NCBI GenBank assembly: GCA_017995875.1
Contig: JAGOIB010000019.1
Location: 1 to 25,465 of the forward strand
Length of the DNA: 25,465 nucleotides
Reading direction: 5' to 3'
From: Saprospiraceae bacterium
GTDB taxonomy: Bacteria > Bacteroidota > Bacteroidia > Chitinophagales > Saprospiraceae
Made by a program: the position numbers and the translations under genes. Positions 7,750 through 15,787 of the stretch are shown in pieces; positions within the stretch are counted from its first letter, which is position 1; every line of letters begins with the position of its first letter. The notes beneath the pieces were generated by a model. That model did not search any database. It had not been told where the DNA came from and saw only the letters and a program-made list of their open reading frames with translations.

Positions 7750-8313
7750 ATGGCTAACTCAGGAGACATCAAAAAAGGACTCTGCATCGAATTTAATAAT
7801 GACATTTTTATTGTTGTTGACTTTCAGCATGTTAAGCCAGGTAAGGGAAATGCCTTTGTCCGGTCTAAGCTCAAGAGTCTTACCACAGGAAAAGTCATTG
7901 ATAATACCTTTCAATCCGGTCATACTGTTGATATTGTACGGGTTGAACGCCGCAAATTCCAATATCTCTACCAGGATGAAATGGGCTATAATTTCATGAA
8001 CAATGAAACTTTCGAACAAGTCAGTGTTCAGGCCGATATGATTGAAAATGCCAACCTGATGAAAGAAGGCCTCGAAGTGGAAATTCTGATGCACGCCGCT
8101 CTTGAAACTCCATTGTCTGTAGAATTACCCCAATATCTTATCTTGGAGGTAACTTACACTGAGCCCGGCCACCGGGGAGACACCGCAACCAACACGTTGA
8201 AAAATGCGAAAGTTGAAACAGGTGCTGATGTGAGGGTCCCATTATTTATTGAAGCAGGGGAAAAAATAAAAGTTGACTCTGCAACCGGAAGTTATATTGA
8301 AAGGGCTAAATAA
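7750..8313 (+). CDS. efp: Elongation factor P
   Basis: The product has 187 residues, the usual EF-P length. It binds between the P and E sites of ribosomes stalled at polyproline and promotes peptide-bond formation. The N-terminal KOW-like domain holds the loop VKPGKGNAF, whose K32 sits at the tip where EF-P is post-translationally modified in many bacteria. The middle OB domain and the C-terminal motif (GHRGDTATNTLKNAKVETGA, then VPLFIEAGEKI) are well conserved. No modification enzyme (EpmA/EpmB, EarP or YmfI-type) is in the window, so the K32 state is unknown. It stands 9 bp ahead of accB. Confidence 0.97.
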   Translation: MANSGDIKKGLCIEFNNDIFIVVDFQHVKPGKGNAFVRSKLKSLTTGKVIDNTFQSGHTVDIVRVERRKFQYLYQDEMGYNFMNNETFEQVSVQADMIENANLMKEGLEVEILMHAALETPLSVELPQYLILEVTYTEPGHRGDTATNTLKNAKVETGADVRVPLFIEAGEKIKVDSATGSYIERAK

Positions 8314-8322
8314 CATGTAGAT

Positions 8323-8850
8323 ATGGATTCTAAAGAATTACAAGAGTTACTCAAACTCGTCAATCGCCTGGAACTTGCTGAATTTAAATATAAGCAAGGC
8401 GACCTTCAGTTTTCTGTAAGGACTAAGTTCTACATGAATGCTCATCCCGGAATGGAAGGGATGACACAGTATGTTCAAATGCCATCTCCGCCAGTAATCA
8501 GTGCATCACCTGTGGCGTCATCTACGCCTGCCGCAACATCGAAAGCAATTTCAGATGCAGATGGGGATAGTACTGTGAGTGCTCCTACAGCAGCTGCCAA
8601 GGATAATCTTATTGAAATCCGGTCTCCTATAGTAGGAACCTTTTACAGATCTGCCTCTCCTGACAAACCCGTTTATGTTAAGCCGGGGGATACTATTGAA
8701 GTAGGCACGGTTGTATGCATCGTAGAAGCCATGAAACTCTTCAACGAAATAGAATCAGAAGTAGCCGGTAAAGTGGTAAAAATCGTTGTCGAAGATGCGT
8801 CTCCTGTTGAGTACGACCAGTTGTTATTCCTCATTGATCCGAACGGATAA
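8323..8850 (+). CDS. accB: Biotin carboxyl carrier protein of acetyl-CoA carboxylase
   Basis: The product has 175 residues. The N-terminal segment (~1-35) resembles the AccC-interacting region of AccB. A flexible linker (~52-95) is rich in Ala, Ser, Pro and Thr. The C-terminal biotinyl domain (~97-175) carries the biotin-accepting K138 in VEAMKLFNEI. The SPIVGTFYRSASPDKP segment is the thumb seen in acetyl-CoA carboxylase carriers. It works with AccC, encoded next, to make carboxybiotin. accA and accD are not in the window. The 68-bp accB-accC spacer contains a small GGGCA/TGCCC stem at 8857-8870. Confidence 0.96.
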   Translation: MDSKELQELLKLVNRLELAEFKYKQGDLQFSVRTKFYMNAHPGMEGMTQYVQMPSPPVISASPVASSTPAATSKAISDADGDSTVSAPTAAAKDNLIEIRSPIVGTFYRSASPDKPVYVKPGDTIEVGTVVCIVEAMKLFNEIESEVAGKVVKIVVEDASPVEYDQLLFLIDPNG

Positions 8851-8918
8851 TAGCCAGGGCAATGGTGCCCCGCATCATTGAATAAGATCAATAGTGTTGT
8901 CTAACCAGATCAATCCGG

Positions 8919-10259
8919 ATGTTTAAGAAAATACTCATAGCAAATAGGGGAGAAATTGCCTTACGTGTGATACGCACATGCAAGGAAATGGGCATCAGTA
9001 CAGTCGCTGTCTATAGCACAGCGGATAAGAATAGTCTGCATGTACGTTTTGCAGATGAAGCTGTTTGTATCGGCCCTCCCAAGTCAAGCGACTCTTATCT
9101 AAGTATACCCCGCATTATGGCGGCTGTTGAAATTACCAATGCGGATGCCATTCATCCCGGCTATGGTTTTCTTGCAGAGAACGCAGATTTCGCAGAGGTA
9201 TGTAAGGAATATGGTGTCAAATTTATTGGCCCTACTCCCTGGATGATCAGGCAGATGGGCGATAAGATCACTGCAAAAGAAACGATGGTAAAGGCAGGCG
9301 TTCCTGTTGTTCCTGGTAGTGGTGGTCTTGTAACAGACGTTGCCCACGCCATGAAAATCAGCAAGGACATCGGATACCCTGTCATCATGAAAGCTACAGC
9401 TGGTGGTGGTGGTAAAGGCATGCGCGTCGTTTGGGCAGAAAAGGATCTCGAAGAACTTTGGAACAAGGCACGCCAGGAAGCCAAAGCTTCTTTTGGCAAT
9501 GATGGTATATACATCGAAAAATTTATTGAACAACCGCGTCACATCGAAATCCAGATAGTCGGAGATCAGCACGGACACGTTGTCCACTTGTCAGAAAGAG
9601 AATGTTCCATACAGCGTCGTCATCAAAAACTGCTCGAAGAATCTCCTTCTCCTTTCATGGATGAATCACTGCGTAATAAAATGGGTAAAGCTGCTATCAA
9701 AGCAGGTAAAGCCATCAATTATGAAGGGGTAGGTACGATTGAATTTCTTGTCGATAAGCACAAGAATTTTTATTTCATGGAAATGAATACCCGTATCCAG
9801 GTTGAACATTGTGTGACGGAAGAGGTTATAGACCATGATTTGATCAAAGAGCAAATCAAAGTGGCTGCCGGTATCCCTATTTCAGGTAAGAATTATTTTC
9901 CAAATGGTCATGCCATTGAGTGCAGGATCAATGCGGAAGACCCATACAATAATTTCAGGCCCAGTCCGGGTAAGATTACTTCTTTCCATAGTCCAAAAGG
10001 CCATGGTGTACGTGTTGATACGCATGTTTATGCGGGATATACCATTCCTCCGTATTACGACAGTATGATTGCCAAACTCATATGCAAGGCACCAACGCGT
10101 GAAGACTGTATTAAGAAAATGGTGCGTGCACTGGATGAATTTATTGTAGAAGGTGTTAATACAACGATTCCATTTCACAAGAAATTAATGCAGGACCCTC
10201 AGTTCCGTTCCGGTGATTTTCATACAGGGTTTCTGGACAATTTTAAGCTGGAAGATTAA
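8919..10259 (+). CDS. accC: Biotin carboxylase subunit of acetyl-CoA carboxylase
   Basis: The product has 446 residues, close to the ~449 of E. coli AccC. It carboxylates the biotin on AccB using ATP and bicarbonate. Visible parts are the N-terminal biotin carboxylase domain ([16 protein letters not shown]), the ATP-grasp glycine-rich loop ([12 protein letters not shown]), [15 protein letters not shown], the metal/bicarbonate segment ([15 protein letters not shown]) and the C-terminal domain ([13 protein letters not shown]). It ends in a TAATG overlap with the downstream ABC transporter. No C-terminal biotinyl domain is fused, so it is the free-standing AccC type and not a pyruvate or propionyl-CoA carboxylase subunit. 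Confidence 0.96.
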   Translation: MFKKILIANRGEIALRVIRTCKEMGISTVAVYSTADKNSLHVRFADEAVCIGPPKSSDSYLSIPRIMAAVEITNADAIHPGYGFLAENADFAEVCKEYGVKFIGPTPWMIRQMGDKITAKETMVKAGVPVVPGSGGLVTDVAHAMKISKDIGYPVIMKATAGGGGKGMRVVWAEKDLEELWNKARQEAKASFGNDGIYIEKFIEQPRHIEIQIVGDQHGHVVHLSERECSIQRRHQKLLEESPSPFMDESLRNKMGKAAIKAGKAINYEGVGTIEFLVDKHKNFYFMEMNTRIQVEHCVTEEVIDHDLIKEQIKVAAGIPISGKNYFPNGHAIECRINAEDPYNNFRPSPGKITSFHSPKGHGVRVDTHVYAGYTIPPYYDSMIAKLICKAPTREDCIKKMVRALDEFIVEGVNTTIPFHKKLMQDPQFRSGDFHTGFLDNFKLED

Positions 10260-12088
10260 TGTCGATGTCAGGGCTGAGCCCAACCCGTCAATTACTATTT
10301 TATCTGAAGGGGTACAAAGTCCCTTTGTTTCTCAACATCCTGTGCAATATTCTCATGGCACTGTGTATGGTGATCAGTATCCCGATCATCATCCCATTTT
10401 TTCAAATTTTATTCGGTCGCGTCACGCCCTCCGCCAAACCAGTTCCTTTCAGTCTCAATAACATCCAGGAATGGCTTGAATTTATCTTCGGCCAGCTTGT
10501 AAAAAATTATTCACAGGAAGGAGCGCTGGTCATCGTATGTGTAAGCTTTGTCTTGATCTTCTTGTTAAAAAATATTTTCAGGTATCTGTCAGTCGTGTTT
10601 ATGGCGCAGGTGCGAAACGGAATTGTGCGGGATGTACGTGATGCCATTTTTAAAAAATACATGCACTTACCCTTGGCCTATTTTACAAGGGGTAAGAAAG
10701 GAGATTTTATATCAAGGATCAGCACCGATGTACAGGAAATTGAATACTCCATACTGAATGTGATTGAATCGATTTTTAAAGAACCTATCGTTATCATCGG
10801 TAGCATCACCTTCATGTTGTTTACCAGCCTGAAACTTACATTGTTTGTTTTTGTACTCATTTTATTTACTGTTTTCATTGTTGGCAGTATTGGTCGCAGG
10901 CTTAAGCGCCAATCAAAAGTTGGTCAACGATTGTTGGCAGACCTTATGATTCACGTGGAGGAGAGTCTTAATGGAATGCGCATTATACAGGGCTTCAATG
11001 CTCAGGATTATCAGCAGGGCCGATTTAGTAAGATCAATAATGCATACAGATCACTCCTCACGAAGATCATGTACCGCCGTGACCTTTCTTCCCCTTTGTC
11101 CGAAGTACTTGGTATTACGATCGTTGCGGTCTTGTTATGGTATGGCGCTTTGCTCGTCTTCAGGAATGAAATAAAGCCGGAGACTTTTTTCGCCTTTCTC
11201 TATGCGTTCTTCAATGTCATCGCACCTTCAAAAGCATTTTCATCAGCTTACTACAATATTCAAAAAGGACTCGCCGCTGTAGATAGAGTCAATGAAGTGC
11301 TGGACAATACCGAGGAAATCGAACAGATGGTTCCTGCTAAAGAGATCCATTCTTTTCAAAAGGAAATCGTACTCGACAATGTCGGATTCCGCTATAATAA
11401 AGATGGTGAATGGGCGCTGCGCAATGTTAACCTTCGGATACCAAAGGGGCAAGTTTTGGCGGTAGTCGGATTGAGTGGTTCCGGAAAATCAACACTTGCT
11501 GATTTGCTACCGAGATTCCACGATGTTACCGAAGGTAGTATCCGGATCGATGGTAATGATATTCGTGAATTGAATATCAAGCAACTTCGCAGCCTCATGG
11601 GGATTGTCAATCAGGATCCTGTCCTATTTCATGATACCCTGTTCAACAATATTGCCTTCGGAAAACCCAATGCAACAATGGAAGAAGTGGTAGCCGTCGC
11701 AAAGATTGCACAGATTCACGATTTTATCATGAATACACCTCTGGGATATGATACAATTGTCGGTGACAGAGGTAGCACCCTGAGTGGTGGAGAACGTCAG
11801 CGAATTACATTGTCCAGGGCATTGCTGATGAACCCACCGATTTTAATTCTTGATGAGGCTACTGCATCACTTGATTCGAAATCGGAACGTCAGGTTCAGG
11901 AAGCACTGAAGCGTGTAATGGAAGGACGAACCTCCATCGTGATCGCCCATCGCTTGTCTACGATACAACATGCAGATCAGATCATCGTACTCCAGGAAGG
12001 AAAAATAGTGGAAACAGGTGATCATGCCACTTTGATGCAACGTGAGGGTGAGTATGCTAAATTTGTAGGACTGCAATGGATGCAATGA
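10259..12088 (+). CDS. ABC exporter, fused permease/ATPase (MsbA-like)
   Basis: The product has 609 residues. The N-terminal ~330 residues form a six-helix type I exporter membrane domain (segments near 20-50, 85-115, 175-225 and 280-325). The C-terminal ATPase has Walker A GLSGSGKST (~404), Q-loop VNQDPVLF, signature LSGGERQR (~508), Walker B ILILDEATASLDS (~527) and H-loop VIAHRLST. The layout matches homodimeric lipid or multidrug exporters such as MsbA. Its position after accC, with the start codon overlapping the accC stop, is consistent with lipid export, but the substrate is not proven. Its own stop overlaps the next start (ATGA). The start could also be the second Met, two codons downstream. 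Confidence 0.92.
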   Translation: MSMSGLSPTRQLLFYLKGYKVPLFLNILCNILMALCMVISIPIIIPFFQILFGRVTPSAKPVPFSLNNIQEWLEFIFGQLVKNYSQEGALVIVCVSFVLIFLLKNIFRYLSVVFMAQVRNGIVRDVRDAIFKKYMHLPLAYFTRGKKGDFISRISTDVQEIEYSILNVIESIFKEPIVIIGSITFMLFTSLKLTLFVFVLILFTVFIVGSIGRRLKRQSKVGQRLLADLMIHVEESLNGMRIIQGFNAQDYQQGRFSKINNAYRSLLTKIMYRRDLSSPLSEVLGITIVAVLLWYGALLVFRNEIKPETFFAFLYAFFNVIAPSKAFSSAYYNIQKGLAAVDRVNEVLDNTEEIEQMVPAKEIHSFQKEIVLDNVGFRYNKDGEWALRNVNLRIPKGQVLAVVGLSGSGKSTLADLLPRFHDVTEGSIRIDGNDIRELNIKQLRSLMGIVNQDPVLFHDTLFNNIAFGKPNATMEEVVAVAKIAQIHDFIMNTPLGYDTIVGDRGSTLSGGERQRITLSRALLMNPPILILDEATASLDSKSERQVQEALKRVMEGRTSIVIAHRLSTIQHADQIIVLQEGKIVETGDHATLMQREGEYAKFVGLQWMQ

Positions 12089-13176
12089 TCAAAAAATCTA
12101 TCCTTTCCCTGTTCGCCATGTGTTGGTGTTTGATATTGTCATCACAGCAAATGAATTGGGCAAGGCTGGCTGAGGATACCATCTATTATGCAAAGGAATA
12201 TTTGCCTGATCAGTTTTTAATAACTTTTTCAGGTCCTGCGCAGACATGGGATTTCAGGTCTTTAAAAGCTCCATATGCTATCAGCAGCAGGATCGTTGTA
12301 TCCGGTGAGCGTGATGGTAAGACATACGCGAGCCTTATCAACGGCCTGCAAACTGAAGCACTTATGGTTCTTTCCGGGAAGTCAAGCCAGGTCATTGAAG
12401 CCATGGATAGTAATCCTGTGTGTGGTGGCGGCAGACTCAACTATACATTGAGTCCAGCTTACAAACCTTTTTTTACAGGTGTATTAGGGGAGCATTATAC
12501 ATATCGGGGCAGAATGAGTTCTGTTTTTTCCTGGCCAAGAAACATCACTTGCGCCTGGACTCCTCCACAACTTCCCGATTCATGTCGGGTCACCTATACC
12601 ATCTATGAAGAGACAGTGGTAGATGGTGAGGGATTGTTGTACCTGCCGACGGAGGTGATGTCAGCTTTACGCCAAAAGGTACAGATCAAGCGCGCTGCGC
12701 AGGTGGAAGTAAAGTATGGACTGACCTGGAGAGATGTCACCACCCAGATACCGGGAGTTCGGTTGATCACCAATACAGAATTGATAAGATTTGTTTCTTC
12801 GGCTTCTGGCTTAAAGTTGGTAGAGATTGAAGTCAAAGATGGAATTCGTCCGGTAAGTGTTGAGTTCAAAACACATCCCCTGGTAACCCGTGTCTTTACA
12901 GAAGAGCCTGTCAGGCCGGATATTTTTGCATATCCCAATCCAAGTTATGATGTTGTACGTTTCCAGCTTTCTGATCTTGTCGCCGGAAAATACAAACTCA
13001 GGATATTTAATATTCTTGGGGTTCTGGTAAAAGAAGTGGATGTTGATGTTGATTCATCCCGCAAGACTATCGCCGTTGATTTGAGTGAAATGCAACGCGG
13101 TACGTACCTGTATAGATTACAGGATCATGTTGGCCGCACGATCAAGACCAAGAGGGTGGTGTTGATTCAGTCGTAG
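12085..13176 (+). CDS. Secreted protein of unknown function with type A T9SS C-terminal sorting domain
   Basis: The product has 363 residues. It begins MIKKSILSLFAMCWCLILSS, a clear signal peptide, so the ATG at 12085 (ATGA overlap with the exporter stop) is preferred over the ATG at 12076. The middle (~20-280) has no fold that I recognise; it contains a CGGG segment and two further cysteines (ITCAW, DSCRV). The last ~80 residues, from YPNPSYDVVRF through IFNILGVLVKEV to GTYLYRLQ and TKRVVLIQS, are a typical type A Por secretion-system sorting domain. The protein should cross the outer membrane through the T9SS and be released or attached at the surface. Translational coupling to the exporter is likely. 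No function is proposed for the middle domain. Confidence 0.85.
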   Translation: MIKKSILSLFAMCWCLILSSQQMNWARLAEDTIYYAKEYLPDQFLITFSGPAQTWDFRSLKAPYAISSRIVVSGERDGKTYASLINGLQTEALMVLSGKSSQVIEAMDSNPVCGGGRLNYTLSPAYKPFFTGVLGEHYTYRGRMSSVFSWPRNITCAWTPPQLPDSCRVTYTIYEETVVDGEGLLYLPTEVMSALRQKVQIKRAAQVEVKYGLTWRDVTTQIPGVRLITNTELIRFVSSASGLKLVEIEVKDGIRPVSVEFKTHPLVTRVFTEEPVRPDIFAYPNPSYDVVRFQLSDLVAGKYKLRIFNILGVLVKEVDVDVDSSRKTIAVDLSEMQRGTYLYRLQDHVGRTIKTKRVVLIQS

Positions 13177-13191
13177 GTTACATTGTCAGCC

Positions 13192-14127
13192 ATGCATATC
13201 CCTTCCATCACACACTTTGAGAAATGGAATCAATTTTCTCAAGGCCCCGTTCAATCTCTAAAAGGATGGCATTCTCGTAAACAACTATCCATGTTGAGGC
13301 TTGATTTGTTGCAATCATGGGCTTCAGGTAATAAATACTATAAACTGAAATATGCGATTGAGTTTGCGCTAGCTAATGGTGTGAAGGTTATTGTTAGCAA
13401 AGGTGGAATGTTCAGCAATCATCTGGCTGCATTGGCTGAAGCTTGTGATGTTTTTGATCTGCGACTTATTGCTGCGATAAGAAGTTATGCTCCGGACGAA
13501 AACAATCCAAGTATCCGAAAACTGAGAGAAAACGGAAGTGATATATTGTACTTGAATCCGGAAGCCTATACTGTATTTGATGAGCAGGAAGCAGGCCGCT
13601 TATTTCCTGGTTCATTGTTTATTCCTGAAGGAGGATTAAGTGGTCCGGGGATTCGCGGCACATCAGAAATTTTAAATGAATGCCTCAGTCAGCATCCAAC
13701 GCATATTATTCTTTCCGGAGGCAGCATGGGTACAGCATGCGGTATTATTTCTTCAGCACCTGCTGATGTAAAAGTGATCATCATACCTGCATGGAAGGGA
13801 TGCACTGATTCGTATTTCTTAGAATTACTTCGGCAGTACCAAATCAATCCTGTCTGCGCCTGGGAATTATGGACAGATTATCATTTCGGAGGTTTCGGTC
13901 GCTTCAATCAGCAGCTAATAGACTTTATGGTTTCTTTTTCGGCCGACACCGGCATTCCTTTAGATCCTGTGTACACAGGCAAGTTGATGTATGCCATTGA
14001 TGACCGGTGGAAATCCGGCTATTTCAAAGAGGAAGATTCAATCTTAGCTATTCATACGGGCGGCCTTCAAGGAGTTGAAGGATATCGATACAGGTTTCCT
14101 GAAGTATGGGGAAAATATTTGAAGTGA
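13192..14127 (+). CDS. PLP-dependent ACC deaminase/D-cysteine desulfhydrase family protein
   Basis: The product has 311 residues and a type II PLP fold of the tryptophan-synthase-beta superfamily. The cofactor lysine is K51 in SGNKYYKLKYA (family pattern GNKxxKL). The phosphate and substrate segment GGMFSNHLAALAEA (S76-N77-H78) follows, and HTGGLQG near the C-terminus is the typical closing motif. Members deaminate 1-aminocyclopropane-1-carboxylate or D-cysteine; the two activities cannot be separated by eye, so no symbol is given. The ATG at 13192 is used, not the TTG at 13183. It follows the T9SS cargo gene by 15 bp and is probably the last gene of this plus-strand run. Confidence 0.88.
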   Translation: MHIPSITHFEKWNQFSQGPVQSLKGWHSRKQLSMLRLDLLQSWASGNKYYKLKYAIEFALANGVKVIVSKGGMFSNHLAALAEACDVFDLRLIAAIRSYAPDENNPSIRKLRENGSDILYLNPEAYTVFDEQEAGRLFPGSLFIPEGGLSGPGIRGTSEILNECLSQHPTHIILSGGSMGTACGIISSAPADVKVIIIPAWKGCTDSYFLELLRQYQINPVCAWELWTDYHFGGFGRFNQQLIDFMVSFSADTGIPLDPVYTGKLMYAIDDRWKSGYFKEEDSILAIHTGGLQGVEGYRYRFPEVWGKYLK

Positions 14128-14217
14128 ATCTGCGAAATCTTAATTCTGGATCGCATGATTCGACTCCGCTCATCACAAGGATGACGCAGAATTATTGAAA
14201 AGATATTTTCGCAGATT
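14127..14217. repeat. Nested palindromic element between convergent operons
   Basis: AATCTGCGAAA (14127-14137) is the exact reverse complement of 14207-14217. Inside it, TAATTCTG (14141-14148) pairs exactly with CAGAATTA (14087+100, i.e. 14187-14194), and ATCTT (14137-14141) can alternatively pair with AAGAT (14200-14204). The centre contains ATTCGACTCCGCTCAT and GGATGAC, resembling a dispersed intergenic repeat core I know from many bacterial genomes. AATCTGCG recurs at 14262-14269. The element starts at the last base of the PLP-enzyme gene and could act as a bidirectional terminator, a REP-like element or a MITE relic. The rest of the 14128-14280 spacer shows nothing else. Confidence 0.7.
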
Positions 14218-14280
14218 ATTATTTCAGTGATGAATGTATGTGCTGTCAGCTAGCTTGATCAAATCTGCGTTCTGAAAAGT

Positions 14281-14883
14281 CTAAGAGGCTGCGGGTGCCT
14301 CGTTATTTGCGATCCATTGTTCAATAACGGTTGGATAATAGGTATGTTCCAATTCGAGCACTTTGTGACCTATATCATTTGGAGAATCGTCCTCATCAAT
14401 CGACACTTCTTTCTGGAAGACTATTCTGCCTTCATCATAATGGTCATTCACTTCGTGTATGGTGATGCCTGAAACACGATCGCCTGATATTTTTACAGAT
14501 TGATGCACGTAAGATCCATACATACCTTCACCACCATGGCGGGGCAATAAAGCCGGGTGAATATTGATGATACGACCTTCGTAAGTTTGTATAAGGTAGG
14601 CAGGTATAAGTAGCAGAAAGCCTGCAAGAACAATATGGGTGATTCCATATTCGGACAACACAGGGAGGACATTGAGCGGCTCAGGCCAATGCTGCTTTGG
14701 AATGTAAACACAGTCAATATTGTGTTTGCGAGCAACCTGAAGTACACCAGCTGAAGCTCTGTTAGTGATGACCAATCCAACTTTTATCGTAGGATGTGAA
14801 CGAAAATATTCACAGATTTTATCAGCGTTACTTCCAGTGCCGGAAGCAAAAACAGCGATGATGGCTTTATCCCCTGATGGCAT
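14281..14883 (-). CDS. purN: Phosphoribosylglycinamide formyltransferase
   Basis: The product has 200 residues. It transfers a formyl group from 10-formyltetrahydrofolate to GAR in purine synthesis. The phosphate-binding GTGSNA motif is at 15-20. Catalytic residues are N107 and H109 (INIHPALLP) and D150 (NDHYDEG), matching N106, H108 and D144 of E. coli PurN. The ATG at 14883 places the first beta strand (AIIAVFASGTG) where the family has it. A longer frame to 14958 only reads back through the upstream gene. Its first 17 bases overlap the end of the porD-like gene, so translation is probably coupled. It is the last gene of the bamD-led run. Confidence 0.95.
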   Translation of the reverse strand: MPSGDKAIIAVFASGTGSNADKICEYFRSHPTIKVGLVITNRASAGVLQVARKHNIDCVYIPKQHWPEPLNVLPVLSEYGITHIVLAGFLLLIPAYLIQTYEGRIINIHPALLPRHGGEGMYGSYVHQSVKISGDRVSGITIHEVNDHYDEGRIVFQKEVSIDEDDSPNDIGHKVLELEHTYYPTVIEQWIANNEAPAAS

Positions 14884-15787
14884 TATATTTTCCGGTATTG
14901 GCAGGATCAAGCCTGCGCATGATATCGTACACAGCAGTTTGCTGCGTCCGGGTTCCATTTTTCATGATAGCTACGATCTCATCACTCTTGGCAGTGAGAA
15001 ACATCAGGATACCAATGGAATTAGGATACGCCTTATTGGTTCGGTCGATTTCTGAAAGTGCATCCACCATGGTAGCCACGGCCTGCGTAGGATTGGAGGC
15101 CATGATGTCAAGGCCTTTGCGATGATAATTGTACCAGGCTTCATTGAAGGATACAAAGCGAGGACTCAGCAGGTTTTCCATAATCCAGTAACGCGTTGTT
15201 TTACGGTTAAGGGATTGCCAGCCTTTGTCCGCTTCCGATATGGCACTTGGAATCTGATTGATAATGTTTTGAGCAATTTGAAAATGTTCCGCGCCACCAT
15301 CCGGAGCAAAACTTCCGGCATCTAATCCGAGGATCAACTCTACATAATAGGAAAATACTGCAGACAAATTGTCCTTGAAAAATTCTGTCCCGTTCTCAAT
15401 GGGTTGAAATTCCTGGTAAAGAAATGTGACGTCGCGATCGACATGATTGATCAGCACGGTTTTGTATTCTGATCCATACACGGGACGGATGGCTTTTAGC
15501 GCTATATCCGCTTTAAATGTATTATTTCCCAACTCGGATGTAATGTTGACAGAGAAATTGCAATCTATTTTTTCAAACCCCTTGTATTCGTCAGTTGTCC
15601 AATGGGTCTGGTTGAGAAATTCCTTTAGGTCACGTTCAAGCGTCTTGAAGACGACTGGGTCTGTTTCCTGCAATTTGGGAGTAGTAATTGTTACTTCCGC
15701 GGTCAATTCCTGGGCACTCACTTCATTCCAACTGAAACCCAGCATAAGGATGAAAGCAATATAGAAACTATTTTTTTGCATGTGCAT
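14867..15787 (-). CDS. DUF4835/PorD-like periplasmic protein associated with type IX secretion
   Basis: The product has 306 residues. The N-terminus (MHMQKNSFYIAFILMLGFSW, cleavage likely after VSAQ) is a signal peptide. The body matches my memory of the DUF4835 family (start QELTAEVTITTPKLQETDP, then NQTHWTTDEY, TFLYQEFQPIENG and a C-terminal helical segment with IMKNGTRTQQTAVYDIMRRLDP). Some databases name this family PorD, after the T9SS; its biochemical role is not established to my knowledge. Position directly after coaBC is typical for Bacteroidota. The start overlaps the coaBC stop by 20 bp; a second ATG at 15781 is an equally good start and would leave a 14-bp overlap. I am confident of the family and unsure of the function. 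Confidence 0.8.
   Translation of the reverse strand: MHMQKNSFYIAFILMLGFSWNEVSAQELTAEVTITTPKLQETDPVVFKTLERDLKEFLNQTHWTTDEYKGFEKIDCNFSVNITSELGNNTFKADIALKAIRPVYGSEYKTVLINHVDRDVTFLYQEFQPIENGTEFFKDNLSAVFSYYVELILGLDAGSFAPDGGAEHFQIAQNIINQIPSAISEADKGWQSLNRKTTRYWIMENLLSPRFVSFNEAWYNYHRKGLDIMASNPTQAVATMVDALSEIDRTNKAYPNSIGILMFLTAKSDEIVAIMKNGTRTQQTAVYDIMRRLDPANTGKYNAIRG

Noticed and set aside
9099..9587. Open frame of 162 codons on the minus strand
   Set aside because: It is antisense to the conserved ATP-grasp region of accC and lacks any recognisable motif.
14884..14958. Extended purN start
   Set aside because: The extra residues are an out-of-frame reading of the upstream porD-like gene, and PurN proteins begin just before the GTGSNA strand.
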